A stretch of DNA of 64,000 nucleotides, taken from Comamonas terrae (GTDB lineage Bacteria; Pseudomonadota; Gammaproteobacteria; Burkholderiales; Burkholderiaceae_C). Of the stretch, positions 43,688 to 52,315 are shown piece by piece. Under the pieces are notes generated by a model. That model ran no database searches and had not been told where the DNA came from. It worked only from the letters and a program-made list of their open reading frames with translations. Where the stretch lies: the NCBI RefSeq assembly GCF_001544075.1, contig NZ_BCNT01000007.1:124001-188000 (forward strand), in the 5' to 3' direction. Every line of letters starts with the position of its first letter. The stretch's first letter is position 1. The position numbers were made by a program, and so were the translations under genes.

Positions 43688-44182
43688 TTATTTCTTGCGG
43701 GACCTGGAGCCCAGGAAGAACGCGGTTGCAAGCGCGGCGCCGGTCGCTGCGGCGATCAGTACGGAGCGGCCGGGCTGCTCCGTGACATAGCGGGTTGTGG
43801 CGTCTGCGGCAGTCTGGAACTGGCGGCGTGCGCGATGCGAGCTGTCGGCCCAGAAGTTGATGCTGCGCTCGGCCAGGTCCTGGGCGCGGCGCGCCAGATC
43901 GTCGATCAGCTGGCGGTTGTATTCGTTCTCGGCATCGCGCAGGTGGCGGCCGGTCTCGTCGATGGCTTCGGATGCGGTGCGGCGCACACGCTGGTAGGTA
44001 TCCGAAACGGTGTCCTGGATCTCCTCACCCGCATCCTTGGCGGCATGTGCCGCTTTCTTGGCTGCATGCTTGGCGGTGTCGAGCACGTCCTCGGCTGCTT
44101 CCTGCGCATGATCTGCAACATCTTTTGCAGAGTTCTTGATGTTTTCCACCACTTCCTTGGCCTCTTTCTCGTGCTGACTCAT
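43688..44182 (-). CDS. ElaB/YqjD/DUF883-like tail-anchored membrane protein
   Basis: A 164-residue, mostly helical protein: residues 1-60 are an Ala/Lys/Glu-rich amphipathic helix with heptad-like spacing, and a single transmembrane helix at the C-terminus (about residues 140-158) precedes a basic tail. This layout is that of ElaB/YqjD-type inner-membrane proteins, some of which bind ribosomes in stationary phase. The Ala-rich repeat also resembles late-embryogenesis-like stress proteins. The start at 44182 gives Met-Ser-Gln-His-Glu-Lys. It belongs with the BON and DUF1328 genes. Confidence 0.75.
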   Translation of the reverse strand: MSQHEKEAKEVVENIKNSAKDVADHAQEAAEDVLDTAKHAAKKAAHAAKDAGEEIQDTVSDTYQRVRRTASEAIDETGRHLRDAENEYNRQLIDDLARRAQDLAERSINFWADSSHRARRQFQTAADATTRYVTEQPGRSVLIAAATGAALATAFFLGSRSRKK

Positions 44183-44335
44183 AAGTTTTAGCTCCCTGAT
44201 AAGCGAGTGTTTCGGGGAAGGTCCAGTAAACACGACCCCATTTCCAAAGCAGAAAGCCCATCATGGCGAATGAATGCGCTTTGCGCAATGCAAGCGCCGC
44301 TCAACTGCATGGCGAGGTCGAGATATGGATTTGCC

Positions 44336-44497
44336 CTATCTCTTTATCAGGCTCACGGCAAACGAAATCACCGCCATGATGATGAAGACAAAGAACAGAA
44401 TCTTGGCAATGCCGACGGCACCTGCCGCAATGCCGCCAAAGCCGAACACGGCGGCCACCAGGGCAATCACCAGAAATACCAGGGCGTAATGCAACAT
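44336..44497 (-). CDS. DUF1328 small membrane protein
   Basis: A 53-residue protein read from the minus strand: Met-Leu-His-Tyr-Ala-Leu-Val-Phe, a Gly/Ala-rich first helix with Phe-Gly-Phe-Gly-Gly-Ile-Ala, a second helix, and Ser-Leu-Ile-Lys-Arg. This is the DUF1328/YtjA family of two-helix stress-related inner-membrane proteins. A GGAGAT ribosome site precedes the start. It begins a set of three small envelope genes that reads toward the BON lipoprotein. Confidence 0.88.
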   Translation of the reverse strand: MLHYALVFLVIALVAAVFGFGGIAAGAVGIAKILFFVFIIMAVISFAVSLIKR

Positions 44498-44682
44498 CTT
44501 GATCTCCTTGATAGAGCCGGGGCGAACGGATGATCGCCTCGCTTGCTACCAGACTGTAGAGTGCAATCTGCGGGTGCTCTGACGGAGCCCGGCGTGCCGC
44601 AGCGTCGGGGTTGCGGCCCACGGCAATGTAGGAGCGGCTCGAGTTGTAACCTTGCGCAAGCCCCGTTTTGGGCCCGTGGCCT

Positions 44683-46035
44683 TCAGGCCGCAGCCGTCGT
44701 ATTCAAGGGGATGACGGCGGAGATGGTGGTGCCTTTGCCCACCTGCGAAGCCACCGTCAGGCGGCCGCCCGCTGCTTCGACGCGATGGCGCATGCCTGCC
44801 AGTCCATGGGAGTTGGGGCGCGTGGATGTGACCTCGAAACCCCGTCCGTCGTCCTGGATCTGTACCGCCACATAGGTAGGGTAGTTGTGCACGGTCACGA
44901 TGACATGGCTGGCCTGGGCATACTTGCCGATATTGGTCAGCGACTCCTGCACGATGCGGTACACGGTCAGCTGGGTGGACTCCGGCAGGTCCACCTGCTC
45001 GAGATTGGATTCCACCTCGAGGCCGCTGCGCTCGGCGAATTCGCGTGTCAGGATTTCCAGCGCCGTGGTGAGGCCCAGGTTGGACAGGGAGGAGGGGCGC
45101 AGGTCCTCGATGATGCGCCGCTTGAGCGCGATACCGCTGTTGAGCGTCTCGACCAGGTGGGCGATGCGTTCGGAGACCTCGGGGGAGGACACGTCGATCT
45201 TGGACTTGAGGCGCGCCACATCGAGCTTGGCGGCGGTGAGCAATGAGCCGAGCTCGTCGTGCAGTTCGCGCGCCAGATGGCCGCGCTCGTCTTCGCGCAC
45301 CTGCTGCAGGTGGGTCGCCAGTTCGGTCAGCGAGGTGGTGCGCTCGCGCACCAGCTCTTCCAGCCGGTTGCGTTCGTCGCGCTGTATTTCCTGCTCGCGC
45401 TGGCTGGCCTGCTGCAGCGCATAAGCCTGGCGCAGATACATGAAGAAGCCCAGGATGCCCAGCACCGTCACCGTGGCAATGCCGATGCGCGACAGGGACA
45501 GCGTGTGCTCGATATCGCGCATGTTCTGGCCGGCCTGCTTGTTCACACTCTCGAGCAGCGTCCTGCCATAGCCGCGGATGGCATCCATGTTCTCCATGCC
45601 CAGGTCGGTGAACATGACGAAGCGCCACGCCTCGTTGTTTCCCTGCTGGTACAGGCGCAGGCTCAGCTCCATCTCGTTCATCTTGCGCTCGACCTGGCGC
45701 GCCAGCGGCGTGAAGGTGGCCAGCTCGTCCGGATTGAGCAGGAAGATCTTGCGCAGCTCATCCATGGTGCTATTGATGGAGGACATCGCGCTGGTGTAAG
45801 GAGCAAGATAGCGCTCCTCTCCCGTGAGCAGGTAGCCGCGCAGCCCGGTCTCGGCATCCAGCATCTGCTGTATCAGCTGGTTGATACGGGCGCGCGTGTT
45901 CTGGGTTTTGGCCAGCGTCTCCAGCGCATTCATGGAACGCACATATCCGGCTTCGTTAATGCTCGCCATCAGTACCGCCGCAATAATGGCGACCGTCAGG
46001 CTGATCGCAATTTTGCGAAATTGTGTCCAGCGCAT
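44683..46035 (-). CDS. CHASE3-domain sensor histidine kinase (NarL-type partner)
   Basis: A 450-residue membrane histidine kinase. It has a transmembrane helix near residues 8-27, a periplasmic CHASE3 sensor (about 35-180), a second helix (about 185-202), a coiled coil, a HisKA_3 dimerization domain with the phosphoacceptor His259 in Arg-Glu-Leu-His-Asp-Glu-Leu-Gly, and a C-terminal ATPase domain ending with Asp-Asp-Gly-Arg-Gly-Phe. The start at 46035 has a GAAGGA site. It is divergent from its probable partner, a LuxR-type regulator at 46172. The signal is unknown; the neighboring envelope-stress genes hint at osmotic or envelope stress. Confidence 0.9.
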   Translation of the reverse strand: MRWTQFRKIAISLTVAIIAAVLMASINEAGYVRSMNALETLAKTQNTRARINQLIQQMLDAETGLRGYLLTGEERYLAPYTSAMSSINSTMDELRKIFLLNPDELATFTPLARQVERKMNEMELSLRLYQQGNNEAWRFVMFTDLGMENMDAIRGYGRTLLESVNKQAGQNMRDIEHTLSLSRIGIATVTVLGILGFFMYLRQAYALQQASQREQEIQRDERNRLEELVRERTTSLTELATHLQQVREDERGHLARELHDELGSLLTAAKLDVARLKSKIDVSSPEVSERIAHLVETLNSGIALKRRIIEDLRPSSLSNLGLTTALEILTREFAERSGLEVESNLEQVDLPESTQLTVYRIVQESLTNIGKYAQASHVIVTVHNYPTYVAVQIQDDGRGFEVTSTRPNSHGLAGMRHRVEAAGGRLTVASQVGKGTTISAVIPLNTTAAA

Positions 46036-46171
46036 CTGCGTTCCTTCACCTACAAGCTGTTTCCCTGATATTCTGCGTGATCGTATCGCCAGTGGCTGAC
46101 GCATCGATGTCGGCCGTATCCTGTTGTTGGATCGAGAGGAGCTGGCAGGGCTTCGTCAAAAAGAGGTGTTC

Positions 46172-46804
46172 ATGATTAAAGTCGGCATTGTGGATGATCA
46201 TGCAATTGTTCGTTCGGGCTTGCGTCAGTTCTTATCCGAGCATGTGGATCTGCGCGTGGTGGGCGAGGCAGCCAATGGCCGGGAGGCCATCGATCTGGTC
46301 CGGGAGCATGAAATCGACGTGTTGCTGATGGATCTTTCCATGCCGGGCCAAAGCGGCATCGATGCCCTGGCCATGCTCAGGGCCAAGGCTCCGGACATGG
46401 GCATCCTGATTCTCAGTGGCTATCCTGAAGAGCATTACGCGATCAACCTGATCCGCCAGGGAGCCAGCGGCTATCTGAACAAGGAGTGCGATCCCCAGGA
46501 AATTGCGGAAGCCATCCGCACCGTGGCGCTGGGGCGCCGCTATCTCACGCCTGCAGTGGCCGATCTGCTGGCCCAGCAACTCAACCGCAAGGACGATGCG
46601 CCGGCCCATGAGCAACTGTCCGAGCGCGAGTTCCAGGTGTTCCTGAAACTGGCGCGCGGCGAAACGGCGGGTGATATAGCGAAATCTTTGTCGCTGAGTG
46701 TAAAAACGGTGAGCACCTACAGGACGCGCCTGATGGAAAAGATGGGGCTTTCGTCCAACAGCGATTTGACCTATTACGCACTCAAAAACCGACTGATCGA
46801 CTGA
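46172..46804 (+). CDS. LuxR/NarL-type response regulator
   Basis: A 210-residue response regulator with a receiver domain (phosphoacceptor Asp54 in Leu-Met-Asp-Leu-Ser-Met-Pro-Gly) and a C-terminal LuxR-type helix-turn-helix (Leu-Ser-Glu-Arg-Glu-Phe-Gln, Val-Lys-Thr-Val-Ser-Thr-Tyr). It is divergent from the CHASE3 kinase, with a 136-bp intergenic region in between, and should be phosphorylated by it. A strong terminator follows. The start at 46172 gives [10 protein letters not shown]. Confidence 0.93.
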   Translation: MIKVGIVDDHAIVRSGLRQFLSEHVDLRVVGEAANGREAIDLVREHEIDVLLMDLSMPGQSGIDALAMLRAKAPDMGILILSGYPEEHYAINLIRQGASGYLNKECDPQEIAEAIRTVALGRRYLTPAVADLLAQQLNRKDDAPAHEQLSEREFQVFLKLARGETAGDIAKSLSLSVKTVSTYRTRLMEKMGLSSNSDLTYYALKNRLID

Positions 46805-46836
46805 AAAAAAGGCCCGGGGAAACCGGGCCTTTTTAT
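46805..46836. terminator. Terminator between two response regulator genes
   Basis: An A-tract, the stem GGCCCGG / CCGGGCC with a 5-base loop, and a T-tract. The flanking genes converge, so it is bidirectional. Confidence 0.9.
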
Positions 46837-46848
46837 TTCGCCAAAAAA

Positions 46849-47250
46849 TCAAGCATTCGTTGCGTTGAGCCCGATGCAATAATCGACAAGGGAATCGATT
46901 TCATTCGATTTGTCGAAAATCGCGTCGGCATTGAGCTGTTCGCAGCGCTTGCGAACGTCATTGGTGGCATAATTGCTGAGCACGATCAGTTTTTGCTGCT
47001 CCGCGCGCTTTTGGAATGCGCCCACTATTCCAAGGCCGCTGCCTTGGCGCAGAAACAGGTCGACAATGACGAGATCCCAGGAATCCTCGTTTTGAGACAG
47101 CCAGCGAGTTGCGTCGGCTTCTGTCTCGGCAATGCCAACGGGTTCGATATTGGCCAATTCCTGAAGGGTCTCGATCAAGTTTTCCCGAATGGTTGGATTA
47201 TCTTCAACAAAATAGGTACGCAGCTTCACAATAATATCCGGCGATGTCAC
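46849..47250 (-). CDS. Stand-alone receiver-domain response regulator
   Basis: A receiver domain with no output domain (133 residues from the GTG at 47250; a TTG at 47289 would add 13). The acidic pocket is in Phe-Val-Glu-Asp-Asn, the phosphoacceptor in Leu-Val-Ile-Val-Asp-Leu-Phe, and the signaling Lys in Phe-Asp-Lys-Ser. Neither start has a good ribosome site, so translation may be weak. It converges on the LuxR-type regulator, and a shared kinase is plausible. The gene looks more AT-rich than its neighbors, with ATT-, GAA- and AAT-type codons. It may act as a phosphate sink or by protein-protein contact. Confidence 0.8.
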   Translation of the reverse strand: MTSPDIIVKLRTYFVEDNPTIRENLIETLQELANIEPVGIAETEADATRWLSQNEDSWDLVIVDLFLRQGSGLGIVGAFQKRAEQQKLIVLSNYATNDVRKRCEQLNADAIFDKSNEIDSLVDYCIGLNATNA

Positions 47251-47351
47251 GATGCAAGATTGCAGCAATGGCGATCTTCTCTGATGCAATTGTCATGGTG
47301 ACAGGTGCGAGCTCCTGCCAGTGCGCAAACAGCGGTGATGTAGGTTCTTTC

Positions 47352-48104
47352 CTATGGTTGGTGGCCGCAGACCGGGCAGCCCGGGTTGCGCGAGGTGCTC
47401 ATGCTACTCCACTCCATGACCCGGCTGTCCAGCATTTGCAGCCGGCCTGTAGTGGGTTTCCCTAGGCCCGCGATGAGCTTCAGGGCTTCGGCTGCCTGCA
47501 TGGTGCCGATGAGGCCGACGACGGGCGCAAAGACACCCATGGTCGAGCACTGCACCTCTTCGAATTCTGCTTCCGGCGGGAAAATGCAGGCATAGCATGG
47601 GCTTTGGGCATCGCGCGGGTCGATGACCATCAGCTGCCCGTCAAGGCGTATGGCGGCGCCCTCGATCAGCGGCACCCGGTGGCGTACGCAGGCTGCATTG
47701 ATGCGGTGCCGGGTCTTGTAGTTGTCCGTGCAGTCGAGCACCACGGTGGCTTGCGGCACGAGTTCATCCAGCAGCTGGTCCGTGGCGCGCTGCTGAACGG
47801 CATGGACCAGCACCTGTGGATTGATGGCGAGCACGGCCTCGCGGATGGATTCGACCTTGGGCTGGCCGACGCGGCCGGTGGTGTGGGCGATCTGGCGCTG
47901 CAGATTGGTCATGTCCACCGTGTCATCGTCCACCAGCGTCATCTGCCCCACGCCGGCCGAACCCAGGTACAGCGCGGCCGGCGAGCCCAGCCCTCCGGCG
48001 CCGATGATGAGTACATGCGCGGCGAGAATGCGCTCCTGCCCTTCGATGCCGATTTCATCGAGCAGGATGTGGCGCGAATAGCGCAGGAGTTGGTCGTCAT
48101 TCAT
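47352..48104 (-). CDS. MoeB/ThiF/HesA-family adenylyltransferase
   Basis: A 250-residue E1-like enzyme that adenylates the C-terminus of a small sulfur carrier such as MoaD or ThiS. The nucleotide loop is Gly-Ala-Gly-Gly-Leu-Gly-Ser-Pro, the Asp/Asn-Arg region is Asn-Leu-Gln-Arg-Gln, and the zinc cysteines are Cys-Tyr-Ala-Cys and Cys-Pro-Val-Cys. No rhodanese domain is fused, so it is MoeB-like. No sulfur carrier gene is adjacent, so the molybdopterin or thiamine role cannot be settled here. The terminator upstream separates it from ctpA. Confidence 0.9.
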   Translation of the reverse strand: MNDDQLLRYSRHILLDEIGIEGQERILAAHVLIIGAGGLGSPAALYLGSAGVGQMTLVDDDTVDMTNLQRQIAHTTGRVGQPKVESIREAVLAINPQVLVHAVQQRATDQLLDELVPQATVVLDCTDNYKTRHRINAACVRHRVPLIEGAAIRLDGQLMVIDPRDAQSPCYACIFPPEAEFEEVQCSTMGVFAPVVGLIGTMQAAEALKLIAGLGKPTTGRLQMLDSRVMEWSSMSTSRNPGCPVCGHQP

Positions 48105-48132
48105 TGATCGGTTCCCATTCGTGGCCAAGCCA

Positions 48133-48160
48133 TGAAAAAGCCGGGCGCAAAGCCCGGCTT
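48133..48160 (-). terminator. ctpA intrinsic terminator
   Basis: The stem AAGCCGGGC / GCCCGGCTT has a 5-base loop and a T run on the minus strand. It lies 29-56 bases after the ctpA stop and before moeB. Confidence 0.88.
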
Positions 48161-48188
48161 GGTCGGTAGGTGCATGCCGATTTTAGGA

Positions 48189-49685
48189 TCAGTTGCCTTT
48201 TTTCTCCGGCTCGGCCTTGTTTGCCGGCTTTTTGTCGGCAGGCTTGCTGTCTTCGGGCTTCTTCTCGAGATCGCGGGCGGTCAGTGTCTTGCTGACCTTC
48301 ACGGGCTTGCCCTTGAGCTGGTTCAGTGCCTGCTGCAGCTGGAAGTCCTTGTCCGAGCCGAACTCGGGCAGGCGGCGCTCCGACAGCGGCTTCTTGGATT
48401 CTTCCTCGAGGCGCTTGCGCGCTTCCTCGCGGGCCTTCTCCAGCGCCTCGTTCTTCACCTCGGCGCCCTGGCCGCTCGACAGGTGCTTTTCCAGGTCTGC
48501 TTCGCGCATGCTCAGGGCTGCAAACAGGTCGCCTTCCGGCGTCTCGTCCACCATCACGTCGGGAACAATGCCCTTGGCCTGGATGGATTTTCCGCTGGGG
48601 GTGTAGTAGCGGGCCGTGGTGAGCTTGAGTGCGGTGTCCGGACCCAGGGGGCGCACGGTCTGCACCGAACCCTTGCCGAAGGTCTGGCTGCCCATGATGG
48701 TGGCGCGCTTGTGGTCCTGCAGGGCGCCGGCCACGATCTCGCTGGCCGAAGCCGACCCTTCATTGACCAGCACCACCAGCGGCAGCTTCTTGAGTCCTGC
48801 AGGCAGGCGCTGCAGCGGATCGCCGAAGCCGCGCTGGGCGTAGAACTCGGGCGACGCCTTGTAGACGGCCTTGCTTTCCTCCAGCTGGCCGTTGGTCGAG
48901 ACCACGGTGGTGTTGGCAGGCAGGAAGGCCGCGGAGATGGCGACGGCGGCATCGAGCAGGCCGCCCGGATCGTTGCGCAGATCCAGCACCAGGCCCTTGA
49001 GATTGGGGTCCTGCTTGTAGAGCTCCTCCACCTTGCGCACGAAGTCGTCGACCGTGCGCTCCTGGAACTGGCTCAGGCGGATCCAGGCATAGCCGGGTTC
49101 GATGAGCTTGCCCTTGACCGACTGGGTCTTGATCTCTTCGCGAGTGATGGTGACGGGGAAGCTGCGGCTTTCGTCCTTGCGCAGAATGGTCAGGCGCACT
49201 TTGGTATTGGGCTCGCCGCGCATGCGTTTGACCGCGTCGTTGAGCGACAGTCCCTTGACGGCGGTGTCGTCGATCTTGGTGATCAGGTCGCCGGTCTTGA
49301 GGCCGGCACGGAAGGCCGGGGAGCCCTCGATGGGCGAGACGATCTTGATCAGGCCATCTTCCATGGTGATCTCGATGCCCACGCCCACGAACCTGCCCAT
49401 CGTGCCTTCGCGGAATTCCTTGTACGACTTCTTGTCGAAATACTGGGAGTGCGGGTCCAGGCTGGACACCATGCCCGAGATGGCATCGGTGATCAGCTTC
49501 TTGTCGCTGACGGGCTCGACATAGTCGGTCTTGATGAGGCCGAATACGGCCGACAGCTGTTGAATTTCTTCCAGCGGCAGGGGCGCCATGCCCCCTCGGG
49601 CCAGAGTCTGCAGCGATACCGTGGTCAGAGCGCCAGCCACCACGCCTACAGAGATCCAGCCTGCAATTTTGATTTTTTGACCCAT
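48189..49685 (-). CDS. ctpA: S41 family C-terminal processing peptidase
   Basis: A 498-residue periplasmic serine protease (tail-specific protease). It has an N-terminal signal or anchor (about residues 8-28), a PDZ domain (about 95-175; Gly-Val-Gly-Ile-Glu-Ile) and the S41 catalytic core with Ser in Glu-Gly-Ser-Ala-Ser-Ala-Ser-Glu and the catalytic Lys in Phe-Gly-Lys-Gly-Ser-Val-Gln. The C-terminus is a Lys/Glu/Ala-rich extension of about 80 residues. It trims C-termini of envelope proteins, including penicillin-binding proteins and hydrolases. It is downstream of gpmA on the same strand, with a 149-bp gap. Confidence 0.93.
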   Translation of the reverse strand: MGQKIKIAGWISVGVVAGALTTVSLQTLARGGMAPLPLEEIQQLSAVFGLIKTDYVEPVSDKKLITDAISGMVSSLDPHSQYFDKKSYKEFREGTMGRFVGVGIEITMEDGLIKIVSPIEGSPAFRAGLKTGDLITKIDDTAVKGLSLNDAVKRMRGEPNTKVRLTILRKDESRSFPVTITREEIKTQSVKGKLIEPGYAWIRLSQFQERTVDDFVRKVEELYKQDPNLKGLVLDLRNDPGGLLDAAVAISAAFLPANTTVVSTNGQLEESKAVYKASPEFYAQRGFGDPLQRLPAGLKKLPLVVLVNEGSASASEIVAGALQDHKRATIMGSQTFGKGSVQTVRPLGPDTALKLTTARYYTPSGKSIQAKGIVPDVMVDETPEGDLFAALSMREADLEKHLSSGQGAEVKNEALEKAREEARKRLEEESKKPLSERRLPEFGSDKDFQLQQALNQLKGKPVKVSKTLTARDLEKKPEDSKPADKKPANKAEPEKKGN

Positions 49686-49834
49686 AGCACCCCTTTAACC
49701 TTTGCAATATACACCTAGAGCGGTGCTTGACCCGCGAGGTTCCCCAGGGTTGCGGGCTTGCGGGTGCCGGGCATAAAGCGATGGCCAGCGCGTCTGCGGA
49801 GCCGGCAGCGGCTGCGCAGACGGTTTCACGCTTT

Positions 49835-50578
49835 TCAGGCCTTGCCCTGGGAGGCCACGGCTGCCGCGGCGCTGGCTGCAGCTGCGGCATCGCCCAGATA
49901 GTAGTGGCGAATGGGCTGGAGGTCGGCGTCCAGTTCGTAGACCAGAGGAATGCCGTTGGGAATGTTCAGGCTCACGATGTCCTGGTCGGAGATATGGTCC
50001 AGATACTTGACCAGTGCCCGGATGGAATTGCCATGGGCCGTGACGACCAGGCGCTTGCCGGCCTTGATGGCGGGGGCCATGGACTCTTCCCAGAACGGAA
50101 TCACGCGGGCCACGGTGTCCTTGAGGCATTCGGTCAGCGGGATCTGCTCGGGTTGCAGCTTGGCGTAGCGGACATCGCTGCGCTCGCTGCGCGGGTCGCT
50201 GGCTTCCAGGGCCGGCGGCGGCACGTCATAGCTGCGGCGCCACTGCAGCACCTGGGCTTCGCCGTACTGCTTGGCCATGTCGGCCTTGTTGAGGCCTTGC
50301 AGGCCGCCGTAATGGCGCTCGTTCAGACGCCAGCTGTGCACCACGGGCAGCCAGGTGCGGTCCATCTCGTCGAGCACATGCCACAGCGTACGCGTGGCGC
50401 GCTTGAGCATGCTGGTGTAGGCCACATCGAAATCGTAGCCTTCGGCCTTGAGCAGACGGCCGGCCTGCTTGGCCTGCTCTACGCCGGTGGCGGTCAGATC
50501 CACATCGGTCCAGCCGGTAAAGCGGTTTTCAAGGTTCCAGGTGGATTCGCCGTGGCGGATCAGAACGAGCTTGTACAT
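49835..50578 (-). CDS. gpmA: 2,3-bisphosphoglycerate-dependent phosphoglycerate mutase
   Basis: A 247-residue glycolytic enzyme that interconverts 3- and 2-phosphoglycerate. The catalytic phosphohistidine motif is Leu-Ile-Arg-His-Gly-Glu-Ser near the N-terminus, and the second His is in Val-Thr-Ala-His-Gly-Asn-Ser. The start at 50578 gives Met-Tyr-Lys-Leu-Val-Leu. The C-terminus has an Ala-rich tail (Ala-Ala-Ala-Ala-Ser-Ala-Ala) that is longer than in E. coli. It is divergent from the rhodanese gene, with about 274 bp in between. Confidence 0.95.
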   Translation of the reverse strand: MYKLVLIRHGESTWNLENRFTGWTDVDLTATGVEQAKQAGRLLKAEGYDFDVAYTSMLKRATRTLWHVLDEMDRTWLPVVHSWRLNERHYGGLQGLNKADMAKQYGEAQVLQWRRSYDVPPPALEASDPRSERSDVRYAKLQPEQIPLTECLKDTVARVIPFWEESMAPAIKAGKRLVVTAHGNSIRALVKYLDHISDQDIVSLNIPNGIPLVYELDADLQPIRHYYLGDAAAAASAAAAVASQGKA

Positions 50579-50852
50579 GGATTCTCTCAAAGTAGCAAAG
50601 CAGTAATGACGCTAAGTCAAAACTGGCATTTTAGAGCTTTGGCCTTTCCTGGGCCCCGCACAGGGGTGCAGGGCTGTCGCGCGTGGCGGCCGCATCGGCG
50701 GGCCGGAGGACGGAAATCGCAGTACCCGCTTGCGCTGCAGGGCAGTGGCAGAGCGGCTATCTTCTTGACCTTGGGTCGGGCCGGGAATGCCGCCGTGCCC
50801 CGGGTTCGGGCCTGCCCCTAAAATCGGCCGGTTTGCCATCCCGAGGAATGAC

Positions 50853-51260
50853 GTGAAATTCATTATTGATAACTGGTACCTGATTCTGATCGCCGCGGCT
50901 TCGGGCGTCATGCTGGTGCTGCCCGTTGTACGTGGCGCTGCCGGCGGTTCGCTGTCGGCCGCTGCAGCCGTGCATCTGATCAACCGCGAAAAAGCCGTGG
51001 TGCTGGATGTATGCGAGCCCGAGGAGTTCGCTGCCGGCCATGTCAACGGTGCCAAGAATCTGCCGCTGGGCCAGTTCGAGGAAAAGCTGCCTTCCATGGT
51101 CAAGAACAAGCAGCTGCCGGTGGTGCTGGTGTGCGCCAAGGGCGCGCGAGCCGCGCGTGCCGAGGGCATCGCCCGGAAGCTGGGCTATGAGAAGGCCCAG
51201 GCGCTGGCTGGCGGCATGAAGGCCTGGCGCGATGCCGGCCTGCCGGTTGAGAAAGCGTAA
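50853..51260 (+). CDS. Membrane-anchored rhodanese-like protein
   Basis: A 135-residue protein with one N-terminal transmembrane helix (about residues 8-25) and a rhodanese domain with the active-site Cys in Val-Cys-Ala-Lys-Gly-Ala-Arg. The start is the GTG at 50853, preceded by GAGGAA; no ATG is nearby in frame. Rhodaneses transfer sulfane sulfur, but the exact substrate is unknown. This type of gene, before grxC and secB, is a common beta-proteobacterial order. Confidence 0.9.
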   Translation: MKFIIDNWYLILIAAASGVMLVLPVVRGAAGGSLSAAAAVHLINREKAVVLDVCEPEEFAAGHVNGAKNLPLGQFEEKLPSMVKNKQLPVVLVCAKGARAARAEGIARKLGYEKAQALAGGMKAWRDAGLPVEKA

Positions 51261-51365
51261 ACCGCCCCCAGCTGGTTTTCATCGGGCCTGCCCGATGCCG
51301 TGTTTTGAATCGCTGTCCGGGCGCCACGCGCGGGCCGCTGCTATGAAGTCGAGGAAGTTGCCCCC

Positions 51366-51623
51366 ATGCAAGCCGTGAAGATGTACACCACCGCTGTCTG
51401 CCCCTATTGCATCCGTGCCAAGCAGATCCTGAAATCCAAGGGTGTGGAGCAGATCGAGGAAATCCGCATCGATGCCGATCCTGCCGCGCGCAGCCACATG
51501 ATGGAGGTCACGGGCCGCCGTACGGTGCCGCAGATCTTCATCGGCGAAACCCATGTGGGCGGCTGCGACGACCTGATGGCGCTGGACGCCAAGGGCGGCC
51601 TGGTGCCCCTGCTGCAGTCCTGA
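51366..51623 (+). CDS. grxC: Glutaredoxin 3
   Basis: An 85-residue glutaredoxin with the dithiol active site Cys-Pro-Tyr-Cys and the glutathione-binding Thr-Val-Pro-Gln-Ile-Phe and Gly-Gly-Cys-Asp-Asp elements. It reduces protein disulfides and mixed glutathione disulfides. It lies between the rhodanese gene and secB, the usual order in many proteobacteria. A terminator follows at 51707. Confidence 0.95.
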   Translation: MQAVKMYTTAVCPYCIRAKQILKSKGVEQIEEIRIDADPAARSHMMEVTGRRTVPQIFIGETHVGGCDDLMALDAKGGLVPLLQS

Positions 51624-51706
51624 TGCCCGAATGCCGCGGCGCCTGCGAGATCTGCCGACGCCCGCCGGTGCACACTGCATAATGCAAGCTGCTATTTCCC
51701 ATGGAA

Positions 51707-51743
51707 GAGCCCGCTGCGACAGCGCGTTGCAGCGGGCCTTTTC
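51707..51743 (+). terminator. Terminator between grxC and secB
   Basis: The stem GCCCGCTGC / GCAGCGGGC with an 11-base loop is followed by CTTTT. It lies 83 bases past grxC. Because the loop is long, it may only attenuate transcription into secB. Confidence 0.7.
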
Positions 51744-51782
51744 ATTGCATTGAATCCCTATTCCTGAAAGACCGACCCCATC

Positions 51783-52238
51783 ATGGCCGAACAAGAAACC
51801 CCCGTTTTCCAGATCCAGCGCGTGTACCTGAAGGACGTGTCGCTCGAGCAGCCCAATTCGCCCGCCATCCTGCTCGAGCAGGAGCAGCCCAATGTGGACA
51901 TCCAGCTGGGCGTGGAAGCCACTCCCGTGGCCGAAGGCGTCTTTGAAGTGGCCGTGACCGCGACCGTGCAGACCAAGATCCAGGACAAGACCGTGTTCCT
52001 GGTGGAAGCCAAGCAGGCCGGCATCTTCGAGATCCGCAACGTGCCCGAAGACCAGATGGGCGCCGTGATCGGCATCGCCTGCCCGCAGATCATCTATCCC
52101 TACCTGCGCGGCAACGTGGCCGACATCGTGACCCGTGCGGGCTTCCCTCCCGTGCACCTGGCCGAAATCAATTTCCAGGCCATGTACGAGCAGCAGCAGG
52201 CCGCAGCGGCACAGGCCGAAGGCCAGCTGCCCCAGTAA
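51783..52238 (+). CDS. secB: Protein export chaperone SecB
   Basis: A 151-residue SecB chaperone that keeps preproteins unfolded and delivers them to SecA. The N-terminal [12 protein letters not shown], the central Ala-Ile-Leu-Leu-Glu-Gln-Glu-Gln-Pro and the C-terminal [13 protein letters not shown] are full family matches. A short Gln/Ala tail follows. A strong terminator separates it from gpsA. Confidence 0.96.
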   Translation: MAEQETPVFQIQRVYLKDVSLEQPNSPAILLEQEQPNVDIQLGVEATPVAEGVFEVAVTATVQTKIQDKTVFLVEAKQAGIFEIRNVPEDQMGAVIGIACPQIIYPYLRGNVADIVTRAGFPPVHLAEINFQAMYEQQQAAAAQAEGQLPQ

Positions 52239-52259
52239 GCCATCCCGGGCTTGCGACAA

Positions 52260-52286
52260 GAAAAAGAGGCCCCAGCGGCCTCTTTT
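52260..52286 (+). terminator. secB intrinsic terminator
   Basis: The stem AAAAGAGGCC / GGCCTCTTTT has a 5-base loop. It lies 22 bases after the secB stop, and gpsA begins 30 bases later. Confidence 0.88.
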
Positions 52287-52315
52287 GCATTTCGGGCGGG
52301 TTAATCTCGGCGGCT

